Notes: generated by a model from the letters alone, not told the origin. Numbered from the stretch's first letter, positions 24,340 to 37,215 are shown. The stretch is 64,000 nt of DNA from Coprinopsis marcescibilis (GCA_004369085.1 ML210163.1:206268-270267), one strand, 5' to 3'. Numbers and translations are program-made.

Positions 24340-25591
24340 TATAGGTACTATGTAAAATTTGCAAGTTAGGGGTAGACGAATGGTGAGGTTGTGACTCGCT
24401 TCATAAACTTGTGCTAACGTTATCCGTTTTGTGTTTGCAGATCATAACTTTGTTCACTAGGAGACGACGACCACGTTGTTGTTGCGATGCAACCCTATTG
24501 TAAGATCGAGACTGTCCTAGAAGCAGGACTCCGAGCGCTATTAAAAGGTGCATTGCACTTTGTGGCATCGATCGCAGGCACCTTGTGTGCTGGTTCCACG
24601 ATCGATGGCCTCTACTGCGATTCTCGGAAGAAGGATATCTGGAGCATCATGACTGCCACGACGTACCCTTGCGGTAGAGTCCAGTTCGTGTGCAGCTCGT
24701 TCCGCTGCCAAACATCTTCACTTACGTGTTAGGAGTCCAGTTGAGTAATGATTGCTGGTCGTTATTGGTTACTCATCGAATAAAATCTGCATTTGTTCTC
24801 GGAGGGGTGTGGCGTTCGCTCGGCAGAACTTGTAAGAAGGCTCAATAGTTCTAGAGACAGAAATCGAAACCGCAGCTTTTATAGACGTTCATTATCGCTT
24901 GGTGGTCAAGAGCTTCCTGCATAGCCCGTATGACTTTACTCCTTGGCCTTTTGGACATAGAAGGACATAGAGTGTTGTTGTTGTTGTCGAGTGGCCGCTG
25001 TTAGGGATAGTCACCAGATTTAACAACGAACACGTTTCGAGTCATTTGATCAAATGCATACCGTAGACATGCAGATGCATTCTCCGCCCCGTCCTCCCCA
25101 GCTGAGGCTAGCATGTAACACACCCGGCCTTGTGTTCCGTACCTTTGCTTTACCTTTTTACCTTGACCTCTGCCCCTCGACGATTCCTGTCAACACCAAA
25201 GACATAAGTAACCCTTGTTCTCCAAATCCTTATCGCTATCTGTGCGCAACCGAATACCTTTTTTTCTGCCGCCGCCCCCTCTGTTTGACTCGAGGTTGCA
25301 ATCAACATTTGATATATAGGATATAGGATAGAAGGGGTTCGTGCATAATAATCGCCTTGTTCCATCTCCACGTACGGCCAACACCCGAGCGCGACCCTGA
25401 CGTTGACATTGGGCCCATCCAGCAACCAGCCAACGAAATCGACCCCTTGGCACCGACTGTCATTGACGTTGTACTCAAGTTGACAACACCTCGAGCCGGA
25501 GGCTATCCACCGGTGCACCACGCAACCCCCTTTTCGTCCGCGATTCTCGCACACCCCGAATCGCTCTAAAAGCCCAAGGCCGAAGCGAAGA
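24340..25591. other. 1.25-kb intergenic region, nothing recognised
   Basis: Short open frames occur on both strands but none shows splice-supported coding or a familiar motif. The last 300 bases probably hold the promoter and 5' UTR of the triphosphatase gene. Confidence 0.4.
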
Positions 25592-27879
25592 TTGGGGAGT
25601 TATTTGCTCGACTCGAGGGCCATTCATTGTGGAGTCTTGGCGAGCATCCTGGAGAACGAACAGAGGAGGACGAGATCGAAGCGTAAACGGACGACGACGA
25701 CTGGGGTTGAACAGCAGCAGCAGCAGCCGGAGAACTGGGACTCCAGCAGCTTGGCGAACGGTACTGGGAGTAGCAGTAGAGGCAGCAGTGTGACGACGTC
25801 TGGGCAGGCTGGTGGAGGCAGTGGGCGACGAGGAGGGGTCATAATCGAATTCGAGTGCAAGTCTGAGTACGACAAGGCAAAATCCACAGGACACTCGGTG
25901 AAGCCAGGGCCAGGCGGAACCTTTGGAAAATTTGACGGAAACCGACCGGGGACAGCAGCTGTAGGGAGCTCAGCAGCAGGACCGTTTGCAGTGCACGACG
26001 ACTGGAACATCCAGACCCAAATCCAGCCTCAGAAGCACAATAAACTTTACCAGCAGCAACAGCGCCTCGCCGTCCAGAACCCGACATCGACGGCCACCAT
26101 GGTCCACTCGAGCTATCGCACCGCGTCGCCACCGCCTTTTAAGCGACAGCGACGGGGATCGGAACACCATTCGTCTACGAGGAGTGGCACACCCACCTCG
26201 GCAGCAGCAGCAGCAGCATCGACGTCGAGCACCACGATTCAGGCACCGCAAGCTGATGATGGCTATCACCACAGAGGACGACCACCACCGCGACAGATCA
26301 AGCTGGAGGAGAGGGCGCCTCCAATTGAATACGAATACGCGCCAGTGTTGTTGACGCTGCCTGGAGGACACGGGCATGACGGCGAGAGTGGTGGCAGCCA
26401 TGCTGGACCGCCATCAATAATCGCAGCGCAACAAAGTCCGACGGCGGTGTTGTCCTACACTTCTGCATCCTACCACCAACCACCACCACCATCCACCCAG
26501 AGTTTTATCTACCGCGACCATCCCTCGTCGTCGTCGTCGTCGTCGTCGTCACCGTCGAAGCCACAGCAGCACAGTGTCCAGCAGTATCCCAGCGGCAGTC
26601 AGCAGCCATATCGCACCCAGGCCGAACGGTCACAACCGAGACAAAGCCAGCAGCACTTCCCAGCTCTCCCCCCGCATCCACCAGTACACCCGCACGGGTC
26701 AATGACCGTGAACGGCAACCCGTCCTCGTCCACAATGCACCACTCTCGCCAGCAGGAACCCGGCGCGTCCTCATCCTCGGCGCAACCAGGAGCAGGAGAC
26801 AACCCAACCCTCCCGCCCCTGTCTCTGTCCATCCTCGGCGTCGAGCCTCTCGACGAATTCATCAAGGAGATTGCGGACTTTGTGCACCACATGATCGTTA
26901 ATAAGCCCGAGGGGCTGCACGGAATGGTCGAAGTGGAGGCCAAGATCGGGGTGCTGAAGGAGAACGCGTCAGGGACGAGGATGCGTCTGCCAGTGCTTGT
27001 CGAGAGCAGTGAGTGTCCGTCCAATCCCCTCATCCCCCTGCTCACCCACAGCGGCCGCCAGTCCTCGCGCCCGACACGCTCGACACGCGTTTCGAGAGCA
27101 ACATGTCCTCTGTACGCCCTCCCCGTGCTCTACGCCGCACGCGCACTGACCTTGACACCACAGCACCAGCACAGACACTACCGCCAGCTCCTCAGCAACC
27201 TCGGAGCCTCCCCCTCCAGCGCACACACCGCCAGCCCGCTCGAATGCAAACACCTCGTCTACGTCGACAGCTTCTACAAAGACCCCGACGCGTCCCCCGT
27301 CGAACGCCGCTACCGCGGCCACGACAAAATCCGCGTAACGCGCGACGAAAAAACAAACACGGCCGTCGAATGCGTCAAGAAGCTGCGGTTGGGCGACCTC
27401 AACATCTACAGCCCGAAACGCGCAGCGGATTGGAGGGTGAGCGTGAACTTGGAGATGCCAGGTGAGTCGTCCGGGTGGCGGGATGGCCGATGTTAAACAC
27501 TCTCAACTTTTTTATTTTTTGTGGGGATAGTGAAAATACCGACAGGGCCGTCGACGCATACAAGAAGAAAAGACAGGCTGCGGTACAGGCATGAAGAGTT
27601 CGTGATCGACCTCACCCAAGTTGTCTCGCAGCAGGCCATTGGATCCGTAAGCACATCCTCTCATTTTACCAGTCGAACCCGTCACACCTTCCTGCCCAGC
27701 CCCAAACGACACACGAACTCGAACTCGAAATCGCAAGAGCAGAACTCTTGGTGGCAACAGCCGCGAAACGCAACGACGTCACCTGCAGCGAACACGAGCG
27801 CAGCGCATTTGACGAGCTGATACGAGCATTCGTCAACAACGCCAGGATCTTGGTCAGGAATTCGCCCGGGTTCGATTAA
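25592..27879 (+). CDS. CET1: mRNA 5'-triphosphatase, Cet1 type (mRNA-capping enzyme subunit beta)
   Basis: The first ~400 residues are low-complexity and rich in Gln, Ser, Pro and His, including a (TCG)n serine run near 26525. The conserved domain begins LSILGVEPLDEFIKEIADFVHHMI, with VEVEAKIGVL (metal-binding glutamates, 26928-26945), LDTRFESNM-like strands, then LVYVDSFYKD, RYRGHDKIRVTRDEK and NIYSPKRAADWRVSVNLEMP. After two more introns come RYRHEEFVIDLTQV and HELELEIARAELL (about 27713-27745), the second catalytic Glu strand of the TTM tunnel fold. Stop at 27877-27879. The enzyme removes the gamma phosphate of nascent pre-mRNA before guanylylation; this metal-dependent form is found in fungi, not animals. 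The exact start codon is uncertain because the N-terminus is unconserved. Confidence 0.85.
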
Positions 27880-28187
27880 CTTTCCAGAGACATGTCACAC
27901 TGTAACTTTATCGCATATTCTCCTCTCTTTCGCAAGTAGCAACAGCAGCAGCATGTATATGTCCCCGTCTTCAAAAGCGCATCTTGATCATGAATATGAA
28001 CCGCGCAACGTCCGATTCCCCCGCCACTTGCGCTACATGAAATACTACACAAGCAACATTATGCCAATTAAGTTTTGATTACAGGTGGGTGAGAAGAGTA
28101 GAGATTGAGGCAAGCAAGCACGCAATCAGTGTCATCAATCAAGACGAATCATCGCATCTTCACTCGCAACTTCCATCCCAGGCCAGT
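27880..28187. other. Convergent 3' flank, triphosphatase / porin
   Basis: Non-coding sequence between two convergent stop codons; it should hold both 3' UTRs. No polyadenylation signal or hairpin stands out. Confidence 0.4.
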
Positions 28188-29251
28188 TCATGAATCGAAA
28201 ACAAAGCTGAGGCCGACCTAAACGCACATCACACGTCATCAGTATACGAGCGTTCCAACTGTCAAGCAACACAGCTTACCTTGTGGGAAGGACCGATGGG
28301 GTTGGCGTCGTTCAACTTTTGGGTGTCGAGGGCGAGACCAAAGGAGGCCTTGACGCCGTCTCGGAGGGCCTGGGTGTAGCCCAAAGCGATGACACCAGAG
28401 TTGTTGATCTTGGCCTTGACAAAGGCGGACTTGTCGAGGTAGACCTTGGAGCCAACCTCGAGGGCGACACCGCCGTGGGTGGCCTTGGGGTCGTAGACAG
28501 CCTTGGCACCGGCCTCGACGTCGCGGTTGATGAGGTGGTAGTAGGAGGCGGTGAAGGTGCTGAGGTTGTTGAGACCGTGGAGGGTAACGGCGTATTCAGG
28601 GGCGTTGTAGCCGAGGGCAGCGGCGTAGCGGGTGACCTTGCCTTCAGTCACGTTGTACGAAGCCTCGGCGCCGACGAGGAATCCATCACGACCGAGAACG
28701 GCGTCAGTGGTGAAAGTAGGGCCCTATAAATCGCAATATTAACAGCAAATCTTGAGTGGGCTACGACAGGACAAACCTTGAAGATGTCAAGGACAGCACG
28801 GGTGTGCAGGCCGCTCTGCTTGAAGGCACCACCCAAGACGGCGGTCTTTGCACCCTTCTCGGGGTTCAAGCTGGTGTTGAGGTCGAGCTTGAGGCCCTTG
28901 GCGAGCTGGTTCTCGAGCTCGACGGTGTTCCTGAGGACGTTGCTGGTGGTCCAGGCTTGGGTGACGGTGAGTCCGTGGGCCTTGTCGGTGAACTTGGCCT
29001 CGAGGTCGCCGAGGATGACGTTGGACTTGCTGTCCTTGTTTCCGGCGACCTTGAAGGCGACGTTCGAGGGCGTCTTGGTCTTGACCTCGAGCGATGTTCC
29101 GTGGATGGGGTAGTCCTTGTTCAGCAAGTCATTGCTCGACTTGCCGAGATCCTATTGGAATGGTTCAAATTCGTATTAGATTTTTGTATTCAGCTGGATC
29201 TGAATGTGAACTTGCCTTCCAGGAGGGGGGAACGGGCTGGGGGATGGACAT
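28188..29251 (-). CDS. POR1: Mitochondrial outer-membrane porin (VDAC)
   Basis: Start at 29251 gives MSIPQPVPPSWK, spliced to DLGKSSNDLLNKDYPIHGTS, the classic VDAC N-terminus. Beta-strand segments follow: LEVKTKTPSNVAFKV, GLTVTQAWTTSN, AKGLKLDLNTSL (with the GLK motif), FKGPTFTTDAVLGRDGFLVG, ALGYNAPEYAVTLHGLNN, VFVKAKINN-like FVKAKINNSGVIALGYTQ. The last exon ends VGLSFVFDS with the stop at 28188-28190, which supplies the C-terminal beta signal. About 290 residues, full length. It forms the voltage-dependent anion channel for metabolites of the outer mitochondrial membrane. The first intron starts GCAAGT rather than GT (see findings). Confidence 0.92.
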
Positions 29252-30399
29252 TTTTTGGATGGGTTGCTGTGGGTGAGTTGAGTTGGAGTTTGAGGGAGAC
29301 GTGTCGTGGCGGCGACGGCTTTCCCCAAAATATTAGGCAACCAACCGTGGGAACTATGAGGAAGATACCGGACAGACAGCAAGTTCCGTGATGACGCCTT
29401 TCTTGCCGGACGCAGGGATAAATTGCGGGTTAATCTGTCGATGTGGTCCTGGAGGGCGAGCAGAGAGCACTTGTGTGACGCGAAACGTCATGCGCGGTGT
29501 CTCATCCATACGCCACAGTCAGGGGTATGTATAGCTGACCCAACGATTTCGTAGGACGGTACCCCTGAGAAAAGATCCTGGCGAGAGAGTTGCCTTCAGT
29601 TGCCCAATAAAATGAAGCCTGGTAACTCATGCGGCGACGAATCCGTGAAAAGAGGATTGGCCACGGGAGCCTTGGGTACTGAGAGTCGATAGAATTGAAG
29701 AGGACTGGCTGCATCATGATTGCACCCAGCTCCCTTCATGTTGGCAGACGCTGATTGCTAGACAATATACAGGATGGAAGCTATTATGTAGTAGGTTGAA
29801 AGCTCCAGAATCTGTCCTTGAGATCATTTAATCTGTGCCATGACCAAACTGCCGGAGAGCATGAAAATGATCACACAATTTGGGTGACACAAATAATCTT
29901 TACCAGGGCTAGAAAAGCAAAGCGCCTCAATACAGATATACAGCTTGCCCCTCCAGAGCGCCTAAATAAGCATCCCCCCAAAGGCCTGGTAAACGGTACG
30001 ACCAGGCAACGTGGCGTCGGGCTTGGCATCTTTCCTCCAAGGGGATGAGTCAGCTGTAACCACGTGATCGCGTTGAAGCACGGGGGCAAACACGGAACCA
30101 GGAGGAACAATACCCCACAGAATTTGCCTCCGCTCAGGAGTTTCACGAACAAAATCAGGTTCAATGGCACTCTAATAGACAGTCCCAGCAGTTATTTCAG
30201 AGTGTATTTACCGCAGAACAGAGTAAACGCGCTGGCTACGCGTTATTTTGACATGTTATGACAGTTCAATCTTGCCTTGCGGCATCAAGTGTTGGCAAAG
30301 ACACCGAGCAAGTTGGTTGAACTTGAACAACAAACGGCTTGTCGGTTTGGTCCTTGCTCGTTGCTTGCCTCGTCCACCACAGCACAGAGCGCAACCAAC
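29252..30399. other. 1.15-kb intergenic region between porin and kinase
   Basis: Divergent promoters of the two genes must lie at its ends. The middle (about 29400-30250) shows no convincing gene and no recognisable transposon. Confidence 0.4.
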
Positions 30400-33300
30400 A
30401 TGGCCTCCTCCTCATCGTCCTCACGAACAAGCTCACCAGCAGCGCCCAGTCCCGCACACGACCACGAAAACGCAGACGTATTCTCGTTGTCAGATGATAC
30501 CGTCTCGAGAGAGCTGGACTTTATAGAAGAGGTGGGCGTCCTGCTCTTTGCTCGACTGCACACCGCGTATCATCCAACTCACCTTTGGTAGATCGGAAAC
30601 GGAAATTGGGGCAGCGTCTGGCTGGTCAGACCAAAGCGCTCACGTTCAGGCAGCGAAGAAACGGCGTTCAAAGCCGCAGGCAGGAAATTCGCGGTCAAGG
30701 TCGTGCACCGAAAGAAAACCGCAGCGAATGCCTCAAGACTAAAGTCGCTGTAAGACTTGCTCCCAGTCGTACCGCCATCTATCTTATTCACCCAACTTTC
30801 TACCTTAGCTGGAACGAAATGAAGATCGTGCGCAGCCTCAAGCAGGACAGCCATCCGTCGATTATACCGTTTCATTCATTCGTTATTACGCCTGGACTGG
30901 CCATGATCACCATGTACGACGTTTTTGGTTTCGACCTAATCATCAACGTTGCAATCCAACTGACACCGTGTGCCAATTCCCAGGACTTATCTCCCCACCC
31001 AGCTCCCCGTAGAAGTCGAGGAATCCAAAGCTCGCGAATGGTTCCGCTTCCTTCTCTCTGCAGTCGACTTTCTGCACAAACGCGGCGTTGTCCACAACGA
31101 CATCAAGTACGTAACTTCTTCGTGCTGTCTCTTGTCCTCGAGGTGTTGATTGGGTCTAAATTGTCACTGACGCGGTGATTGCTAGGCCTGCCAATATCCT
31201 TTTATCGCACAAGAACGTGCCGGTCCTTGTAGACTATGGCTTTGCAGAGAAGAACGACGCTGACGATGATACCTCGTTCCATTCCAACCTTGCTTATGGT
31301 ACCCCAGAGGTTGGTGCTCTTTGGCCATCAGATTCAAACCGGTCCGAAGATTAACCGAACTCTTCCTCTAGTACCTCTCCCCTGAACGCGCCAGAGGTCT
31401 GACGCACGACACCCGCAAATCCGACGTATGGTCACTCGGTGTCACATTCTTTGAAATCCTCAATGGAAGGACACCATTCGAGGAAAGCGACGGTAAATCC
31501 TTCCAGACAAAGGAAGACGTCGAAAAGTACTGGTCACGGACTGTAAGCTTTTCTTGTCTTTTCGTGACATGCAGAACTAACCGGGTGGGCGACAGCTTCG
31601 CGGCAAATGGATTGGCAAGTGGGACGCGTCCCCACCCATGGAGCGTCTCCTGCGACGGATGATGTCCCCTAATGCCGACTTGCGATGCACGGCTGCTCAG
31701 GCCCTAGCAGACGGCTACTGGCAAGTAGGAAGCAGAAGCCGAGCCAGCCAATTCACCCATCGTACGCCCTTCCCTGCTTGCATTCACCCTGTGGCCATTG
31801 ACTGACATTTTCATTTGCCATGCAACTTAGATCGCTCGTCTAGCGCCATTTCATCCATCGTGTTTGAAAAGGACCTTGACAAGCTGCTGAACATGACGCC
31901 ACCGTCCGCCGCTCGTATCAGGCGAACTACCGACGGCAGGTTGGACGATCCTTTGTCGCCTCCTGGACTCGACCAGCCTGCTGCTTCTGCTTCTGCTACC
32001 AAGGACGACTCGGTGTCTGTTTCGGCCTACGGTAGACTCGTCAAGTCAAAGTCCCAGCCCAAGGTCGCCGTAGCCACGTCCAAAAGTAAGTCTTCTGCAA
32101 GCTACCAGGGTGAAATGAGACTGATTATGATGGTTAGCAGTCCAGTCGGTCAGCGTGAACCGTAGGAGGCCGCATATCGCACCGATGATGGATCTTTCGC
32201 CTATCAAAGCCTCACCCCCCACCTCACCGACGCACGTCCACACCTCGAGTGCGAACGCCAAAGAAAACCTCGGTGCGCTCGCGGCGCAGAACCGGGTCGC
32301 GTTGGCGTCTGCGTCGAAGAATAAGGAAAAGGAAAAGTTGGACCTCGGCGCGTGTGGCACCCCGGCCAAGGCGAGGAAGATCTTGGGCATCACTGATGAG
32401 AATATGAATGTCGGCTATTCCGTTAGCGGGAACAAGGAGAATACGAGTGTGAATGAGAGTGGGAGGATCCGACCTCCTGCTGGGCTGCCTAGCCGCATCC
32501 CGATCAAGAAACTGGATGAGATGACGGTGAATAAGCGGGGGAGTCGGGCGGGGCTGGGCAAGAGTCATAGCAACCTTTCGTTGACCAAGGGCAAGGATTC
32601 GAACTCGAATTTGAGCTCGGGCGTGAATGCGGGGAGTGTGGGGTACAAGATGGGTTCGTTGGGCAAGTCGGCGAATAATGTGAAGGATAGGGTTATGGAG
32701 TGGGAGAGGGAGAAGCAGCGGCTGAGGGAGATGGAGCGGTTGGAAGAGTTGGAGAGGGAGAGGGATGAGCATTTTGAGAGGCAGAAGGAGAGGAGGAAGG
32801 AAAGGAGGGAGGTGAAGGAGGGTGAGAAGCGTGAAAGGGAGGCTCGGGTCGAGTCGGAGCGAGAGAAGGATGAGGAAGAGGAGAATGATAATGAGAGTCG
32901 GGAGGGAAGTCATGAGGAGGCTGAGGTTGTTGAGAGTGCTCCGGTTGATATTAGGTCCAACAGACCTAGCACTGTAAATTCCGAAGATGAGGAGAAAGAC
33001 GCAGCAAGGCTCAAGAGGATGGAGATGCTCCAGGAGCTGCAGAGGAGGAAAGAGGAGAACCAGTTGCTGCAGCAATTTGACTTTGAGCGCAGGAGACCTG
33101 CCAGTCCACCCACGCTGCCTTTGCCGCCACCAATGTCTCCTTTGAGTCGCAGTAAGTCGTTCTGCTATCCGAGATCTACCCCGCAGCTGGCTGACATGTT
33201 ATGGCTCTAGTGATGAACACCTTCCCCGCGCCGACACCCAACAATACCTTTGCGCAGTCTCCCGAGCCTGCTCCCAAGCAGCCCAAGCAAAACATCTTCA

Positions 33301-35184
33301 AGCATGGTATCAAGGCTTCGATTGGTATGCAGCTTTTTCTTTACTATTCGGGATGGTTGTTGATCTCCCTGTCCAGATAAAACGGTTCAGTCGTTCAAGA
33401 ATGCTTCCATTGGCAAGGCTACCGGTCTGGCGAAGGAAAGAGAGCCATCGACTGCAGGCACCGGGCGTGGATTCTCCTTTGACATTCTGCGAGAGGCAGA
33501 AAACTTTGGGAGTAAGGTATATAGAGAATCGAGAGATGAGGGTAGGAGGGCCCCGTCTCGCAATGGTCTTGCTGAAGAAGGTCAGTGACAGCCTCGTCGT
33601 CCCAAAAGATTTTTTGCTAACGCCTTTTCTTGGTATAGTTGCGACACCGCTCTCGCCTACTTTCCGCGGCTCAATCACATCGGCCGTGTCACCCATTGGT
33701 CCGATTAGGAACGCTGCTATGACTGACCAGGCTGCTGCCGAGACTCAGATGGACAGGATGGCCCTTTGGATGCGCAATGTCGAACGTGAGTTGCTTGTAA
33801 AGCCGTCTGCTCTCTTACCCTTGCTGACTGATTTCTGCAGAGGTGGTTGAAGAAGCGCAAGCCAACTTTGAAGCCATGGCTCCTCAAGACTTTTCTCTTC
33901 CTGCTCTTCCGGTGCCCCTGTCCCGATCTCAGAGTCGCACCCGGCCTCATGGAAGGCTACCTCGCCGTGTCCTCGCTGCCAGCCAGATATTTGACGAAAA
34001 CGGACAGCCCAGTGCGAACTCGAGCTTCAACATGAGCGCTGACGCAAGTGGACTCCTCAGTCCGTCCCAACCTTCGCAGTACCAAGCACCTCCGCCCCCA
34101 TCGTCGTTCAACGGTCGTGGCACTCCCCGTCGTCATAGTGAATCTTCGGAGGCACAGGAAGTGTCGGTCGCGGCTGATGGTGTTGGGTCGGGACTGCCCT
34201 CGGCTGCCAGCAGCAATTTCTTGATTCCGGAGATTGTCACGCCCTCGAAGCAGAAGAGGCGGGCGACTGTGTCTACTCGTTCGCCGGAACCGTTGATCTC
34301 GGGCAAGTTTGCGGAGAGTGTCACTGCTTCAGCGTCCACCTCCAACCTGCACGCCAACTTCCAGGCCAACTTGCATGCACCGGGCAGTGCGAATACAAAG
34401 GCGAAGCGCAATGCCAGTCAGTCGACGTTGGCCAAGCTGGGGATCATGCCGCTTGCGTTGCAGGATGCGGATTACAAAAAGAGTGCGTCTTTTTCTTTGG
34501 GGTGTGTTGGGGTCGCTGTGTGCTGATTTTGTTTTGCGTTTGGATCTGCCAGGCACGGATACGCTACCCCGGTTGGCGGATGTTGTGGATCGTAGCTTGT
34601 TCATTGCAGCGCCATACACCTCGCGCGACAACCTTGCGGATACCTCTGCCTTTACGTTCGCGCGGGAACCGTCGTACGATGATCTGCAAGCGTCCATTTG
34701 CCATGTTGAGCCGTACCCCTCGCGAAACCAAGCGTCCGGCAAAGATGTGGCATACCCCGATACCCCGTACCGGCAGAAGATGGAGAATGTCTATGACCGC
34801 TTCCTCATGACGTCCGGCGTGAAGCGGAACGGGAAGGGGTACCAGTCGGAGGCTCCCGTCGTCAGTAGCAATACTCTTGGTGTGAGCAGCAACAACAACC
34901 ACAAGCGGGAGAGCTTTAGGCCATTTGGGTCTTCAAGGAGGCCTATGCCTCCGCCTGTGTCGAGCGAGGATATTATTGAGAAGATTGAGAAGAGGCAGGC
35001 GGGTGTTTCGGTGGATGAGCTGGGGTTGATGACTGGGACTGGTGCGGCGGAGGGTGGGAGTACGCCGTTGGGTCAGTTGAATATGAATAACTTGAAAGAG
35101 GAGGGTCATGGTACTGTTGCTTTGGTCCGACGAGCCTTCAAGGCGATGGTCCCCGGTAACAGGAGGCTGTCGCGTGCCTATTAG
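30400..35184 (+). CDS. Large Ser/Thr-type protein kinase with atypical catalytic motifs
   Basis: MASSSSSSRTSS (30400) leads into the kinase domain: glycine loop IGNGNWGSVWLV, AVKVV with the ATP-anchoring Lys at 30697-30699, helix-C segment LWNEMKIVRSL, catalytic loop VVHNDIKPANILL (HND, 31093-31101), LVDYGFAE (DYG, 31232-31240), GTPEYLSPERARG, and SDVWSLGVTFFEILNG. All catalytic residues (Lys, catalytic Asp, metal Asp) are kept, but HRD is HND and DFG is DYG. A long, poorly conserved tail follows: basic/Ser-rich segments, an extreme Glu/Arg/Lys coiled coil (about 32690-32900), and an end at RAFKAMVPGNRRLSRAY. It is related to the Elm1/CaMKK-like branch only tentatively. A fragment of the last exons is duplicated at 40340-40680. 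Confidence 0.78.
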
Positions 35185-35854
35185 TAGGCGTGTTTTTTTG
35201 TTCTTTTGTTCTCTTTTTTTCTTCCTTATCTCTTTACTATGTTCTTTCAGGCCCTGGTCGTCCTATTCACGTCTAGCATCACAATCTTTCCCTGCTTTCA
35301 TCTTTTACTGACTGCTGTGCATCTATGTTCTCCCCCTCATCATTTGTTTCTTCCCATCCATCCCATCCCCAACATTATTATAAACACATCGCTGTGCTGG
35401 ATTGCTATCGCCCACCGTTCTTATCGCTATCTTATCTGCTGTCCTATTGCTCTGTTATTACGACTGTTACTTACCCATTCTTACTGACTCGTGCTGTTTT
35501 TACGTTTCTGATGATGTCCACGCACTCACGCCCTTTCCGTTCTGCCTTTACGACCATCTTTTACGCCTTTTTTCATTCAAATCTTCTTGATTTACTCAGA
35601 TGTATTTTTTTCTGAATGCTTTTGACGCCTAGTTACGTGCTACAATTCAGAAGACTTTATACCATTCAATGATGTTATCCATTTCGCGAGCAATGCATGA
35701 TTCGTTCCATGGTGCAGATGTTAAAATTAGGCAAATTCGCCATGGTATTGAAAGTTCAAGGTATCATACTGTCCGTGCATTGTTGGTTGGTTAAATAAAT
35801 AGGGAAAGCAGATGCAAAGAATCATGGTGTGCAGAGACAATTTCATAATAAACG
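35185..35854. other. Pyrimidine-rich 3' flank of the kinase gene
   Basis: From about 35190 to 35600 the strand is strongly T/C-rich, consistent with a long 3' UTR or terminator region. The following gene is convergent. No coding signal was seen. Confidence 0.4.
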
Positions 35855-37215
35855 TTAAGCTGTAATGCATCCTAAAAAGTAGGAGCCAAGCCCCATCTGG
35901 AGCTCCTCCCTCTTCTTCTGCAGTGCCAGCAATCCTGCCCGCTTGCAAGCGGGTCTAACAGGTTCGGTCAGCTCCTTCTCGTTGCTCAGCATATCTCTCA
36001 AGATATAGATCAACTCGGGCACTCGGAACGATGCAATCCTCGTCAACCTGCCCCACCCCAGGACAGTTTTCCACGCATTGTTCCACGCAGCGGAACATAT
36101 CTTATGCTCCTCCTCCGAGCACTCATGTGCTCGAGGCAGTTGCATGGGGGTAGGTCGGAAGGTGTCCCAGAAATTAACGAGCAGAGAGTGTCCGAAGAAG
36201 AGACGGATGAGTTGCTCTTTGTTGAGCCTCGCGTTCACCTTTGGGGGCGTGACGATCCCGTCTGTGGACACTCTCTGGTCGGCATCAGGACCGTACAGCT
36301 CCTCAAGGTGCTGGTAGTATGCGGTGCCTCTCAGCCTGGAAAGGTTGAGCTGTTCCGCTGCGTGGATGGAGGGGACGGACCCGATGGCCCCATCCTTCTT
36401 AATCACGCGTTCGCACCAGAAATTTTCAATGTTGGTGAGGGTTTTGGCGAGTTTGACCCCTTCGTCTTCGATGACCGTGGTGGTGCCTTGGAGATGTATA
36501 ATGGCCTTGACGAGCGTGGTGAGTTCCTCGGACGACATAGGATCCATTATTTCTTTCTTTGTGACTTTCTGTTCGATGAACTCGAAACAGATTCTGTAGA
36601 CGTCGTTCATGGCGTATGTCTTGCAGATCGCACTTAGGTGCAGGATGCGGGTAAAGTCGTTGACCGTCGGATGGGTTTTCAGGGCTACATTCTCTTCCGG
36701 TCTAGAGATGGTGTCAACATGGTCTTTCGGTTGTGGGCCTCTTTGCTTTGAATTACTGACGATAAGTGGAGGAACCAGTGCAGGCTGCGAAACTGGGTTG
36801 GTGTGATCCTCGGATCCTCGACTTTGTAAGGAGCCTCATCGGTCCATTCTTTACCGGCCGGTATGCTTGCCCTTCCACGATATATTTTTTCTTTCAACCT
36901 CTGACATTCCCCCAGAGAATGATCCTTGAACTGGAGCGTGCAATTGTGAGAACGGTGCGCAGCGAGAGTTGTCCGGGAGATGTTTACCTTGAACAGCACT
37001 CCCTGGACAAGAACTATGTGATCACCAGCCTGGCGAGGTCCTGAGTAGCATTCGGGATCCTTGGTGGAACGGCTTGAGGTATGCGCCCCGAGTGGCTGCG
37101 ATTCTTCATCCTCGTTCACTCGTTGTCGCTTTCGTGAGGGCTCTTCTCCTCGATCCCGCGCTGAAGAGATACTTGCCCCTGATAGTCCATCAAGTCCAGC
37201 CCGCGTATCCCTCAT
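35855..37215 (-). CDS. BTB/POZ-domain protein
   Basis: Start at 37215 (MRDTRAGLDG). A basic patch (SRKRQR) precedes DPECYSGPRQAGDHIVLVQGVLFKVN, the opening of the BTB fold in mushroom BTB proteins, then PAGKEWTDEAPYKVEDPRITPTQFRSLHWFLH. An intron of about 90 bases joins LHLSS to ALKTHPTVNDFTRILHLSAICKTYAM. The C-terminal half contains NDVYRICFEFIEQKV, EQLNLSRLRGTAYYQHLEEL and ends at 35855 with GSYFLGCITA. BTB domains dimerise and often serve as Cullin-3 adaptors; this subfamily is greatly expanded in Agaricomycetes with unknown targets. The middle of the BTB domain (SRTTLAAHRSHNCTLQFKDHS) aligns poorly to my memory of the family and may hide a small intron or a lesion. Confidence 0.7.

Noticed and set aside
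25970..27322. Several long reverse-strand frames opposite the triphosphatase gene
   Set aside because: They arise from repetitive GC-rich codons on the coding strand and lack any motif.
28283..29391. Long Gly/Val/Glu-rich forward frames opposite the porin gene
   Set aside because: They are the antisense of the porin exons, whose protein is unmistakable.
32224..33075. Leucine/proline-rich reverse-strand frame of 283 codons
   Set aside because: It is the mirror of the Glu/Arg/Lys coiled coil of the kinase gene and has no independent support.
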